From Albimonas marina (GTDB taxonomy: Bacteria > Pseudomonadota > Alphaproteobacteria > Rhodobacterales > Rhodobacteraceae), in the NCBI RefSeq assembly GCF_029223255.1, contig NZ_JARHUC010000014.1, positions 1 through 64,000 of the forward strand: a DNA stretch of 64,000 nucleotides, read 5' to 3'. The notes beneath the pieces are model-generated. The model did not search any database. It had not been told where the DNA came from and was given only the letters and a program-made list of their open reading frames with translations. Positions 36,521 to 48,483 of the stretch are shown one piece after another. Position numbers and translations under genes: made by a program. Each line of letters begins with the position of its first letter. Positions within the stretch are counted from its first letter, which is position 1.

Positions 36521-36997
36521 TCAGAGGATCTTCTGCATCAGCACCAGGTCGTGCCAGAGGTCGAACTTCCAGCCGGCCTGGGGGATGCGGCCGACCTCGA
36601 CGAAGCCCAGGCGCGCGTGGAAGGCGATCGAGACGGCGTTGGTCGCGGTGATCGCGCCGATCAGGCTGTGCACCTCGGTCGGGCGCAGGGCGTCGAACAG
36701 CGCCTCCATCAGCGGGCGGCCGAGGCCGCGGCCGCGGCCTTCGGGGCCCAGGTTGATCGAATGCTCGAAGGTGCGCCGGTAGCCCAGGCCCCCGCGGAAC
36801 TGGTGGGCGGAGGCGAAGCCGAGCAGCCGCTCCCCCTCGAACGCCCCCAGCGCGGGGCCGGGCGCCGATAGCCAGGCGCGCAGGTCGTCGAGCGTCTTTT
36901 CCACCGGATTGAAGGTGATCGCGGTGTCGCGGATGATCGGGTTCCAGATCTCCGCCACCGCCCCCAGATCGCCCTCGCTCAGCGCCCTGATTTCCAT
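36521..36997 (-). CDS. GNAT-family N-acetyltransferase
   Basis: A 158-residue acetyl-CoA-dependent transferase. MEIRALSEGDLGAVAEIWNP starts the fold, and EGRGRGLGRPLMEALFDALR is the motif A pyrophosphate-binding loop, followed by AITATNAVSIAFHARLGFVE. The pattern matches the Pat/phosphinothricin acetyltransferase branch, which also contains methionine sulfone and ordinary amino acid acetyltransferases, so the substrate is not predictable. The ATG at 36997 follows GGGCGAGGGGC; longer upstream frames have no homology. Confidence 0.85.
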   Translation of the reverse strand: MEIRALSEGDLGAVAEIWNPIIRDTAITFNPVEKTLDDLRAWLSAPGPALGAFEGERLLGFASAHQFRGGLGYRRTFEHSINLGPEGRGRGLGRPLMEALFDALRPTEVHSLIGAITATNAVSIAFHARLGFVEVGRIPQAGWKFDLWHDLVLMQKIL

Positions 36998-37074
36998 GCC
37001 CCTCGCCCGCCCGCGGTTGCCTCCGTCCCAAACCCCCTTTACGCCTGCGGGATGGGCTGGTGAAGGAGGCATGG

Positions 37075-40719
<3,645 letters not shown>

Positions 40720-40813
40720 CGCGAGCGATCGGTCTGCAGGCGCCCTGCGGGCGGGCTTGGCTGGCGCGCGTTCCGCGCGCGCGGGCCGGAGGCCCGCGGA
40801 AGGCCGCTTCGGG

Positions 40814-40995
40814 AACTCACCAAAGAACAGGCCCGCGCCTGTCCTTCGGATCCGTCCGTCGCTGAAGATGCCTGAGCGAGTCGGGGGGAGGGGTCAAGGA
40901 CAAGCCCCCTTCGGGGGTCGCTTCGCGATCCTGGACCCCTCCCCCCGACTCGCTCTTAACGGCATCAGCGACGGACGGCTCCGAAGAACAGGCGC
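40814..40995 (+). repeat. Long palindromic element, copy D
   Basis: Arms at 40835-40995. The inner stem is GAGCGAGTCGGGGGGAGGGG with a fully matching right arm. The apex is shortened to GCCCCCTTCGGGGG plus TCGCTTCGCGA. AACTCACCAAAGAACA precedes it, and the GCGCCCTGCGGGCGGGC module lies at 40740-40756. It sits between the convergent 5-oxoprolinase and hypothetical protein genes. Confidence 0.9.
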
Positions 40996-41043
40996 TCGCG
41001 GCGGGGCGTGGGGCGCGCGGGCGCCCGGGGCGGGCGGCGCGCG

Positions 41044-41460
41044 TCAGGGGCGCAGGGAGGGCAGGGGGCCGAGGTCGATGCCCCAGCTCGACAGCACCAG
41101 GTCGCGGCAGCGATGGGCGATGCGCAGCGCCGGGGTGCGCAGGGCGGAGGCGTCCTCGCCCGCGGTCCAGACCTTGCGGAAGGCGACCATCGACTGCTCG
41201 ACCGCCGCGTCCTCGACGATGGCGAGCTCGCCCCAGTAGAGCTCCTCGAACCGCGCGCCGGCCTTGCCGCGCACGGCCGCGTCGGGGGAGGTGGCGAGCT
41301 GGGCGGCGAGGCGCGAGGCCTCGAAGCACAGCGTCATCTGACGCTCGAGGAACGGCCGGCGGGCGGCGAGCTCCTGCGTCGCGGCGTAGTTCCAGGCGCT
41401 GACCGCGATGCCGCCCAGGCCCACCGCGGCGGTCACCATCAGGCCCAGCGACTTCAGCAC
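41044..41460 (-). CDS. Hypothetical single-helix membrane-anchored protein
   Basis: A 138-residue protein with one N-terminal hydrophobic helix (SLGLMVTAAVGLGGIAVSAW) and a soluble helical part, probably periplasmic, containing ERQMTLCFEASRLAAQLATS and EELYWGELAIVEDAAVEQSM. No family was recognised. GTG at 41460 is chosen because GGAGGAGAGAGGCG lies directly upstream. It is divergent from the ADP-ribosylglycohydrolase-like gene at 41572; the two may be regulated together. Confidence 0.65.
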   Translation of the reverse strand: MLKSLGLMVTAAVGLGGIAVSAWNYAATQELAARRPFLERQMTLCFEASRLAAQLATSPDAAVRGKAGARFEELYWGELAIVEDAAVEQSMVAFRKVWTAGEDASALRTPALRIAHRCRDLVLSSWGIDLGPLPSLRP

Positions 41461-41571
41461 CGCCTCTCTCCTCCGTCTCCCGTCGCGCGCACGCGACCGC
41501 CTGACCATAGCACGGGGCGGCGCGCTCTGGTAACGCGGGACGACTGCCCAGATCCCGAAGGGAGGCCGATC

Positions 41572-42522
41572 ATGCAGGCGAGACTTGAGCGGCGCGACCG
41601 CGCCGAGGCCGCCCTTCTGGGCGCGCTCGTCGCCGACGCGGCCGCCCTGGGGCTGCACTGGCTCTACGATCCCGCGCGCATCGCCTCGCTGGAGGGGCCG
41701 CTGATCTTCCGCGAGCCGGATCCCGCGGACTTCCAGGGCGCGGCGGGCGTCTTCGTCCACCACGGCAAGCGCGCCGGCGACCTGTCGCAATACGGCGCCG
41801 CCCTGCGCACCGCGATGCAGGCCATCGCCGACCGCGGCGGCGTATTCGACGCGGAGGCGGCGCAAGACCGGTTCGCCGACGCCTTCGGCGCGGGCGGCTG
41901 GTGGCGCGGCTACATCGACCACGCCACCCGCGGGACGCTCGCCAACCTCGCCGCCGACCGGCGCGCGCCCTCGGGCGTCGAGGACGACCAGATCCCCGGC
42001 TTCGCGCGCCTGCCCGCGCTGCTGTGCCGTCCCGGCGGAGCGGGGGACGCGGTGCAGCTCGCGGCCGCGGTGGCGATCACCAACACCGGCGACGAGGCGC
42101 GCGACTGGGCCCTGGCCGGGGCGCGCATCCTCGCCGCCGCCCTGATCGGGGCGAGCCCGGCCGAGGCCGTGGCCGCCGGCGAGACCGGCGCGCCCGAGGC
42201 GGTGGCCCAGGGCCTCGCTCGCGCCCGCGCCGCCGGCCTCGACCCGGTCGCCTTCGCCGGCGACGTCGGGCGCGCCTGCCCGATGTCGATGTCCGTGCCC
42301 GTCGCCGCCCACATCCTGCTGCACGCGCGCAGCTTCGCCGAGGCGGTGGAGATGAACATCCGCGCGGGCGGCGATTCCTGCGGCCGCGCGATCCTGGTGG
42401 GCGCCGCGGAAGGGGCCATACATGGCCTCGGCGGCGCCGGCGTTCCGGCGCCGTGGCTGCTGAGACTGCATGACGGCGAGTCGCTCGCCGCCGAAATCGC
42501 GGGCGTGATCGGAGAGGATTGA
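41572..42522 (+). CDS. ADP-ribosylglycohydrolase-family protein
   Basis: A 316-residue all-helical protein. EAALLGALVADAAALGLHWL followed by YDPARIASL is the family opening, and the C-terminal metal-binding region reads NIRAGGDSCGRAILVGAAEG. Classical DraG/ARH enzymes have GGDTDT with two Mg-binding Asp residues; here only the first Asp is kept (GGDSCG), so the metal site differs. The family removes ADP-ribose from proteins or small molecules, but members of this divergent branch are uncharacterised. The start follows GAAGGGAGGCCGATC. A small membrane protein gene begins seven bases after its stop and is probably cotranscribed. Confidence 0.78.
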   Translation: MQARLERRDRAEAALLGALVADAAALGLHWLYDPARIASLEGPLIFREPDPADFQGAAGVFVHHGKRAGDLSQYGAALRTAMQAIADRGGVFDAEAAQDRFADAFGAGGWWRGYIDHATRGTLANLAADRRAPSGVEDDQIPGFARLPALLCRPGGAGDAVQLAAAVAITNTGDEARDWALAGARILAAALIGASPAEAVAAGETGAPEAVAQGLARARAAGLDPVAFAGDVGRACPMSMSVPVAAHILLHARSFAEAVEMNIRAGGDSCGRAILVGAAEGAIHGLGGAGVPAPWLLRLHDGESLAAEIAGVIGED

Positions 42523-42529
42523 TCGAGTG

Positions 42530-42745
42530 ATGCAGGCGTTGATCTGGGTGGGCGCCGTTCTGGCGGTCCTGGGGCTGGCGGGCCTCGCGTGGTGCATCCG
42601 CGAGGGGTTGCGCCTGCGCTCCCCCGACCGCGCCCCGGAGGAGATCCGCACCCGGCTGCGCAAGCTCAACGCGGTCAACTTCGCCTCGGTCGGCACCGGC
42701 TTCATCGGCCTCGCCCTGGTGGCTGTGGGCGTGATCCTGGGCTGA
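42530..42745 (+). CDS. Small two-helix membrane protein
   Basis: A 71-residue protein of unknown function with two hydrophobic helices (MQALIWVGAVLAVLGLAGLA and FASVGTGFIGLALVAVGVIL) joined by a charged loop (REGLRLRSPDRAPEEIRTRL). Similar small proteins occur in Rhodobacterales. GTG and ATG codons are adjacent at 42527 and 42530; the ATG is used here. It follows the ADP-ribosylglycohydrolase-like gene directly, so the two probably share a transcript. Confidence 0.65.
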   Translation: MQALIWVGAVLAVLGLAGLAWCIREGLRLRSPDRAPEEIRTRLRKLNAVNFASVGTGFIGLALVAVGVILG

Positions 42746-42765
42746 GCCTGGGGCCGGGTGGGCGT

Positions 42766-42820
42766 CCTCGGGGGCGTCGAACCCCCTCGGCCGCGGGGCC
42801 TTGCGGCCCCCGGCGCCCGG
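42766..42820 (+). repeat. Short intergenic repeat, copy 1
   Basis: A palindromic core around GGGGGCGTCGAACCCCCTCG is followed by GCGGGG-CCTTGCGGCCCC. Closely similar DNA occurs at 48115-48166 and, inverted and shorter, at 60053-60085. The core can fold into a hairpin. All three lie in non-coding gaps. Confidence 0.65.
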
Positions 42821-43065
42821 CGCCCGGCCCGGCAGGCGGCGCCGGGGGCGGCGCCGGGGCTGGAGCGGCGACGGGCGCGCGACGTTTCTCCTGATGAACG
42901 GCGCAGGCGTCCCGCGCGCCTTGGCGCGGAATTCCCGGCGAGCGTTTCCGAGCCGTGGAAAAAAGCGGTGGCGAATCCGTTCAGAATTATTAACACTTGC
43001 CCCTGCGTTCATTGACGGCCCCGCGGCCTTCTCCCGCCGCGCGGCCCTGCAGGGGGGTGCGTACC
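42821..43065. other. Gap upstream of the RTX gene
   Basis: No gene is seen. The only AT-rich patch, ATTATTAACACTTG around 42986-42999, contains TATTAA at 42988-42993 and may be the -10 region of the RTX gene, about 70 bp upstream of its start. No convincing -35 box pairs with it. Confidence 0.35.
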
Positions 43066-44019
43066 ATGCCTCGGGGTTTGGGGAGCTATTTCGGACAGAT
43101 TTTCGGCAGCCTTCACGGCTTCCACGGCGGGCCCGACCTGCTGCTGGGAACCTGGGGCGATGATTCGCTCTTCGGCGACGGCGCCGCGGGGATCGAGGCG
43201 GGGTCGAGCCTCGGCGACGACCTGATCCTGGGCTTCGGCGGCGGCGACCTGATCGTGGGCGACGCGGGCTCGCTGATCCCCGCCGCAGGCCAGACCGCCG
43301 CGACCTCGCCCGCCACCCAGGCCGGCGACGACCTGATCTTCGGCGGCGACGGCGACGATGTGATCTACGGCGATTTCCGCACCGATCCGTCCTCGCTCTA
43401 CGACGTGCGGCTGGGCGACGACGTGATCTACGGCGGCGCCGGGAACGACGTGATCTACACCGACGCGGTGGGCGTGCTCGCCGACCGGGCGGGGAACAAC
43501 CTGGCCTACGGCGGCGACGGCGACGACGCGCTGCGCGGCGGCGAGGGGATCGACCTGCTCTACGGCGGCGACGGGAACGACGTGCTCTACGCCGACGGCT
43601 CGTCCGGCACCGCCTTCGGGGCGACGCCGACGACCAACCTGCTCGACGGCGGCGACGGGGACGACCGCGCCTATGGCGGCGACGGGGACGACGCGATCTA
43701 CGGCGGCCGGGGCGACGACGTCCTGGGCGGCGGGCGCGGCGACGACCTGTTGGTCGGCGGCCGGGGCGCGGACGAGTTCGAGTACTTCATGGGCGACGGC
43801 GCCGACCTGGTGGCCGACTTCCGCCCGGGCGAGGACCTGCTGGTCCTGATCTCCGACTTCGGCGATCCGCTGCCCGCCTCGACCTTCGCGGGCATCATGG
43901 CGCTGGCGACGGAGGACGGCTGCGACCTCGTCTTCGACTTCGGCGGCGGATCGGTGCTGACGCTGGCGAAGACGGACGCCGACGATCTCTCGGCCTCGGA
44001 CTTCCTGATCCTGGCCTGA
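43066..44019 (+). CDS. RTX-type calcium-binding repeat protein
   Basis: A 317-residue acidic protein dominated by glycine/aspartate nonapeptides (GGDGDDVIYG, GGAGNDVIYT, GGDGNDVLYA, GGRGDDVLGG and others, from ~residue 85 to 240) that bind Ca2+ and form a parallel beta-roll. There is no signal peptide; the C-terminal ~60 residues (ADLVADFRPGEDLLVLISDF onwards) resemble the export end of type I secreted proteins, so release by an ABC/HlyD/TolC system is likely. None of those exporter genes is in this window. No enzymatic domain is visible. AGGGGGGTGCGTACC precedes the ATG at 43066. Confidence 0.85.
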   Translation: MPRGLGSYFGQIFGSLHGFHGGPDLLLGTWGDDSLFGDGAAGIEAGSSLGDDLILGFGGGDLIVGDAGSLIPAAGQTAATSPATQAGDDLIFGGDGDDVIYGDFRTDPSSLYDVRLGDDVIYGGAGNDVIYTDAVGVLADRAGNNLAYGGDGDDALRGGEGIDLLYGGDGNDVLYADGSSGTAFGATPTTNLLDGGDGDDRAYGGDGDDAIYGGRGDDVLGGGRGDDLLVGGRGADEFEYFMGDGADLVADFRPGEDLLVLISDFGDPLPASTFAGIMALATEDGCDLVFDFGGGSVLTLAKTDADDLSASDFLILA

Positions 44020-44036
44020 CGACCGGCCGACGGCGG

Positions 44037-44061
44037 GGGCCCGGCGGCGAGGCCGGGCCCC
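44037..44061. terminator. Hairpin between convergent RTX and acetate kinase genes
   Basis: GGGCCCGGC (44037-44045) pairs perfectly with GCCGGGCCC (44052-44060). It lies in the 49-bp gap between the two convergent stop codons and has no strong T-tract on either side, so it is at best a weak bidirectional terminator. Confidence 0.5.
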
Positions 44062-44068
44062 TGCGCGT

Positions 44069-45127
44069 TCAGCCCTTCAGGATGGCGAGCGTGGCGTGGG
44101 CGATCTCGCCCGCCTCGTCCGCCACGATCACGTGGCAGCGGGCCTCGTCCAGCCCCGCCCAGCGCAGCCCGTCGAGGATCTGCGCGCGCACCGGAGCGGC
44201 ATGCTCGCCGATGCCGCCGGTGAAGCAGATCGCGTCCACGCCCCCCATGCAGGCGATCAACGAGCCCGCGTGGCGCAGCGCCCAGTGGCAGTAGTGGTCC
44301 ACCGCGAAGCGCGCTGCGGCGTCCTCGCGCTCCAGCAGCTCCTTCATCGAGCCGGAGCCCGCCAGACCCTTCAGTCCGCTGTCGCGGTTCAGCGCGCGCT
44401 CCAGCGCCTCCACCGGCTCGCCGTTGCGCAGCAGGTGGAAGATCACGCCGGGGTCGAGCTCCCCGCAGCGGGTGGCCATGACCAGCCCCTCCATCGGCGA
44501 GAAGCCCATGGTGGTGGCGACCGAGGTCCCCTCGAGGATCGCCGCCATCGAGGAGCCGGCGCCCAGGTGGCAAGCCAGCAGGCGGCGGGGCAGGGGGGCG
44601 CCCAGCTGGTCGGGCAGGCGGCGCACCATCGAGGCGTAGCTCAGCCCGTGGAAGCCGTAGCGGCGCAGGCCCGCGGCGCGCCAGCGCTCGGGGATCGGGA
44701 AGGTGGTCTCGACCGCGGGCTGGCCGGCGTGGAAGGCTGTGTCGAAGCAGGCGATGCGGCGCGCGTCGGGGTAGAGCTCGGCGGCCGCGTCGATCACGTG
44801 CAGCGCGGGCGGGTTGTGCAGGGGCGCGAAGGCGCAGGCCCGCTCCAGCGCCGCGCGCATCTCCGCGGTCAGCTCGCCGGGCGCGCGGAACTCGACGCCG
44901 TGGGCGACGCGGTGGCCGACGGCGACGGGGGCGGGCGCGAGGTCCGCGATCTTCAGCCCCGCGACCGCCTCGGCGATGCGGCCGGCGGGCACGGTCATCA
45001 CGTCGAGCTCGCTCATCTGCCCCGCGCCGACCAGCGCCCCGTCGAGGTCGTAGGCGGCGAGCTTCAGCGAGGATGATCCCGCGTTCAGCGTCAGGATCCA
45101 GTCGCGGGCGGGGGATGCTGCGGTCAT
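44069..45127 (-). CDS. ackA: Acetate/propionate kinase family protein
   Basis: A 352-residue ASKHA-fold kinase interconverting acetate plus ATP with acetyl phosphate. LTLNAGSSSLKLAAYDLDGA is the N-terminal nucleotide motif, HRVAHGVEF and CFDTAFH carry catalytic residues, YGFHGLSYASM and ACHLGAGSSMAAI are the second signature, and CFTGGIGEHAAPVRAQIL the adenosine site. It is about 50 residues shorter than typical AckA, mostly through shorter loops. No phosphotransacetylase gene adjoins it, so a role with a related short-chain acid (propionate, butyrate) is possible. The ATG at 45127 is chosen as the family start. Confidence 0.87.
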   Translation of the reverse strand: MTAASPARDWILTLNAGSSSLKLAAYDLDGALVGAGQMSELDVMTVPAGRIAEAVAGLKIADLAPAPVAVGHRVAHGVEFRAPGELTAEMRAALERACAFAPLHNPPALHVIDAAAELYPDARRIACFDTAFHAGQPAVETTFPIPERWRAAGLRRYGFHGLSYASMVRRLPDQLGAPLPRRLLACHLGAGSSMAAILEGTSVATTMGFSPMEGLVMATRCGELDPGVIFHLLRNGEPVEALERALNRDSGLKGLAGSGSMKELLEREDAAARFAVDHYCHWALRHAGSLIACMGGVDAICFTGGIGEHAAPVRAQILDGLRWAGLDEARCHVIVADEAGEIAHATLAILKG

Positions 45128-45730
45128 GTCGGGCCTCGTGGCGGCGGCGCTGAAATTCGCCGACACCCTAGCGCGGCCTGTCCCGGATTGGGGCGCGGCA
45201 TGGCGCCGGACCGAACCGCCCTCGCGCCGAGCCCGCGTGTGAAGGCGAGGACGAGCGGGGACGCGGCGGCGACGGGCGCAGGCCGGGCGCCGTCGACGGC
45301 CGCGCCGCGCTGCGCGGCTGCATCCCATCGTCCTGCGCTCGCCAGGACGAACGTCGCCCGTCGCCGGGGGGCACCGAAGGACGTCCTCAGGCTGCAGCGC
45401 CGGACCGAAGCGTCCCGCATGGGGGCAGCGTGCGTCGCGGTCCCTCGCGGGCGGAGCGTGCGTCATCCTCCCGCGCGGCGGGCGCGTGTCGCCATGCCGC
45501 GCAGCCGAAGCGGCGGCGCCGTCGCTTGCGGACGGAGCGCGCGACGCCGTGCCGTGCGACCGGAACGCAAATCGCCGTGCCTCGCCGCCGGGGGCCGCCC
45601 GCGCGGGGAGGCTCGGCGGGCCGGACGACCGCGCGTCCGTCCTTGGACGCCGCGGCCCGCGCAGCCGCCGAGGCGCACGACGGCGGGGCGAGCGCCGCCC
45701 TCCCGGCCGCGCCGTGGGCGTCGGGCGGCG
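45128..45730. other. 603-bp stretch without a recognisable gene
   Basis: The gap lies upstream of acetate kinase and downstream of the roadblock-like gene. All six frames give only Arg/Ala/Pro-rich low-complexity translations typical of non-coding GC-rich DNA, with no family motif and no good ribosome site. Short words such as CGTCCTGCGC and GCCAGGACG form a small hairpin near 45330-45350. Its length and composition suggest a decayed gene or a recombination junction. Confidence 0.4.
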
Positions 45731-46156
45731 TCAGCTTCCGGCGGGGCCCTGCACGGCCTCGCCGAGGGCGCTCATCGACATGCGGGCCTTGGTCAGCACC
45801 ATGCCCACGTTCGCCGTGCGCCGGGTGACGAAGACCGCCGCGTGGTCCGGCTGCGAGGGCGCGCGCAGGAACACGTGGATCAGGTTCTCCGACAGGACCA
45901 GCATCTCCTTGAAATAGCGGATCTCCTTCTTCTCGGGCAGGCCCCGCTCCCGTTTGAACCGCCGCTCGATCTCCGAGACGGTGGGGCCCTGGAACAGGTC
46001 GGCGGTGGCCGCGGCCACCAGGTCCAGCACCTCCTGCGGGTGAGTGTCGAGCGTGCGGATCGACATCAGCATCCCGGTGCTCATGTCCACGTATCCGGCC
46101 GCGATGCACTCGGGGACCGAGCCCATGGCGGCCGCGAGCTGGGCGTCCAGCGACAT
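45731..46156 (-). CDS. Roadblock/LC7-like conserved protein
   Basis: A 141-residue protein. The alpha/beta layout with SVPECIAAGYVDMSTGMLMS, HPQEVLDLVAAATADLFQGP, EIRYFKEMLVLSENLIHVFL and DHAAVFVTRRTANVGMVLTK resembles roadblock/LC7 domains, which in bacteria often regulate GTPases or gliding. This variant is common in Rhodobacterales without assigned function. The ATG at 46156 follows GGGCGGGAGGGTCGCG. It is divergent from the monooxygenase gene. Family assignment is by pattern only. Confidence 0.7.
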   Translation of the reverse strand: MSLDAQLAAAMGSVPECIAAGYVDMSTGMLMSIRTLDTHPQEVLDLVAAATADLFQGPTVSEIERRFKRERGLPEKKEIRYFKEMLVLSENLIHVFLRAPSQPDHAAVFVTRRTANVGMVLTKARMSMSALGEAVQGPAGS

Positions 46157-46349
46157 CGCGACCCTCCCGCCCCGCATGGGGCGCGCAGGAAGCATCGCGG
46201 GGCAGGGTTTCGGAACCGTTTACGCGCCCCGTCCCCGCGCCTGCGCCGCTATTGAACGGTCGGCCGGCAGGGGCCATGATGCGCGCGGCGCGAAGACGCC
46301 GAGGCGGGCTCGCCCGCCGACAAGCCCCAGTCATCCCGGGAGGATTTTC

Positions 46350-47984
46350 ATGTCGGACCCCAAGCCCGCGCGATTCGACGCCATCGTCGTCGGGGCCGGT
46401 TTCGCCGGCCTCTACATGCTCCACCGCCTGCGCGGCATGGGGCTGAACGCCCATGTCTACGAGCGGGCCGAGGGCGTGGGCGGGACCTGGTGGTGGAATC
46501 GCTACCCGGGCGCGCGCTGCGACGTGGAATCGCTCCAGTACTCCTATTCCTGGGACCCGGAGCTCGAGCGCGACTGGACCTGGTCCGAGAAATACGCCGC
46601 CCAGCCCGAGATCCAGGCCTATGCCGAGTTCGTGGCCGAGCGGCACGACCTGAAGCGCGACATCAGCTTCTCGACCTCGGTCGAGGCGGCGGAGTGGGAC
46701 GACGCCGCGGGCCTGTGGCGGGTGCGGACCTCGGCCGGCCCCGCCGAGGCGCCGCAGCTGATCCTCGCCACCGGATGCCTGTCCTCGACCTCGATGCCCG
46801 ACATCCCGGGGCGCGAGGACTTCCGGGGCGAGACCTACCACACCGGCCTCTGGCCCCATGAGGGCGTGGACTTCACCGGCAAGAAGGTGGCGATCATCGG
46901 CACCGGATCCTCGGCGATCCAGGCGATCCCGATCATCGCCGCCCAGGCGAAGGAGTTGGTGGTCCACCAGCGCACGCCCAACTTCTCGATCCCCGCGCGC
47001 AACGCGCGGCTGACCGACGCCCAGCGCGAGGCGTGGCGCGCCCGCTCGCAGGAGCGTCGCGCCTGGGCCCGCGCCAACACCCGCAACGCCATCGTCACCA
47101 CGCTGCCCGAGAAGCCGGTGCTTGAGGCGACGCCCGAGGAGCGGGAGGCCGAGTTCACCCGCCGCTGGGAGACGGGGGGCATCACCTTCTCGGCCGCTTT
47201 CAACGACCTGGCGCTGGACGAGGAGGCCAACGCCTACGCCGCCGAATTCGTGCGCGAGCGCATCCGCGAGATCGTGAAGGACCCGGAGACGGCCGAGGCG
47301 CTGTGCCCCAAGGACTATCCGATCTTCACCAAGCGCATCTGCGTGGACACCGACTATTTCGAGACCTTCAACCTCCCCCACGTGCGGCTGGTGAACCTGC
47401 GCGAGACGCCGCTGGAGACGGTGACCGAGGCGGGCGTGCGCACCTCGGCCGGGGAGGAGGCCTACGACGCCATCGTCTACGCCACCGGCTTCGACGCGAT
47501 GACCGGGGCGATCCTCAACATCGACCCGGTGGGCAAGGGCGGGCGGCGGATGTCCGAGGCCTGGGCCGAGGGGCCCAAGGCCTATCTCGGCCTGATGACG
47601 GCGGGCTTCCCCAACCTGTTCCTGATCACCGGGCCGGGCAGCCCCTCGGTCCTGACCAACATGATCGTCTCGATCGAGCATCACGTGGACATGATCTGCG
47701 AGCAGCTCTCGCGTATGCAGGCGCGCGGCGCGACCCGGCTGGAGGCGCAGCCGGAGGAGCAGGAGGCCTGGGTCGCCCATGTGAACGCCCGCGCCTCGGC
47801 GACGCTCTATCCCCGCGCGGCGAGCTGGTACATGGGCGCGAACATCCCCGGCAAGCCGCGGGTGTTCATGCCCTACATCGGCCAGGACGAGTATCGCCGG
47901 AAGGTGGCGGAGCTGGCCGCGAAGGACTGGCCGGGCCTGTCCATGGGCAAGGGCCGCGCCGCCTCGGACGCCGCCGCGGGCTGA
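46350..47984 (+). CDS. Baeyer-Villiger-type flavin monooxygenase
   Basis: A 544-residue class B flavoprotein monooxygenase. The FAD motif is IVVGAGFAGLYMLHRL (~residues 12-28), WWWNRYPGARCDVESLQYSY follows as in cyclohexanone monooxygenase, the fingerprint FRGETYHTGLWP lies at ~158-169, and the NADPH motif is VAIIGTGSSAIQ. The enzyme should insert one oxygen next to a ketone carbonyl, giving an ester or lactone, using NADPH and O2. The substrate is unknown; nothing adjacent (roadblock protein, petABC) suggests a pathway. The ATG at 46350 follows CCCGGGAGGATTTTC. Confidence 0.9.
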   Translation: MSDPKPARFDAIVVGAGFAGLYMLHRLRGMGLNAHVYERAEGVGGTWWWNRYPGARCDVESLQYSYSWDPELERDWTWSEKYAAQPEIQAYAEFVAERHDLKRDISFSTSVEAAEWDDAAGLWRVRTSAGPAEAPQLILATGCLSSTSMPDIPGREDFRGETYHTGLWPHEGVDFTGKKVAIIGTGSSAIQAIPIIAAQAKELVVHQRTPNFSIPARNARLTDAQREAWRARSQERRAWARANTRNAIVTTLPEKPVLEATPEEREAEFTRRWETGGITFSAAFNDLALDEEANAYAAEFVRERIREIVKDPETAEALCPKDYPIFTKRICVDTDYFETFNLPHVRLVNLRETPLETVTEAGVRTSAGEEAYDAIVYATGFDAMTGAILNIDPVGKGGRRMSEAWAEGPKAYLGLMTAGFPNLFLITGPGSPSVLTNMIVSIEHHVDMICEQLSRMQARGATRLEAQPEEQEAWVAHVNARASATLYPRAASWYMGANIPGKPRVFMPYIGQDEYRRKVAELAAKDWPGLSMGKGRAASDAAAG

Positions 47985-48114
47985 GGCCCGCCCGGCCGGG
48001 CAGGGCGCCCGCGCTCCCCGCCCTCGCAGAACGGAGCGCCACTGACGGCCGCCCGCGCCCCGGGCGGCCGTTCCGCGTCCGGGCGCCGCGCGGGCGACGG
48101 GGAGGGGGCGGCGC

Positions 48115-48166
48115 CCTCGGGGGCGTCGAACCCCCTCGGTCGCGGGCCTCGCGGCCCGGCGCTCCG
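48115..48166 (+). repeat. Short intergenic repeat, copy 2
   Basis: The same core GGGGGCGTCGAACCCCCTCG as at 42770 is present, followed by GTCGCGGGCCTCGCGGCCCG in the same order. It lies in the 499-bp gap between the monooxygenase and petC stops, which otherwise holds no gene apart from the petC terminator. Confidence 0.65.
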
Positions 48167-48404
48167 CCGGGGGGCGTAGCGCCCGGCGTCGAGGGCGACG
48201 GCGCCCGGCCGGGCCGGGGGGGCGCCCCTTTTCCCCTTCCCGCACATCCTGAGCCTGCGCTCACGCTACGCCGCCCAGGGGGAGGCGGGGCTCCGCCACA
48301 CGGGCGTCGGGGCAGGGCGCTCCGACGCCGGGGCGAAGCCGCGGGGCAGGGCGGGCGGGCGAGGGCGGGCAGGCGAGGGCGGGAGACGGCGCCCACGCGA
48401 CGGC

Positions 48405-48445
48405 GGGCGAAAAAGAGAAGGGCCCCGACCTTGCGGTCGGGGCCC
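48405..48445 (-). terminator. Terminator of the petABC operon
   Basis: Read on the minus strand, GGGGCCCCGACC-GCAA-GGTCGGGGCCC forms a 12-bp stem followed by TTCTCTTTTTCG, a classical Rho-independent terminator about 40 bp after the petC stop. Confidence 0.85.
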
Positions 48446-48483
48446 CGTCATGTCCCTCGGCGATCTCGTCGGATCGGGCGGCC

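Noticed and set aside
45387-48245. 952-codon minus-strand frame opposite the monooxygenase
   Set aside because: Antisense to a gene with an intact Baeyer-Villiger fingerprint and antisense-like composition.
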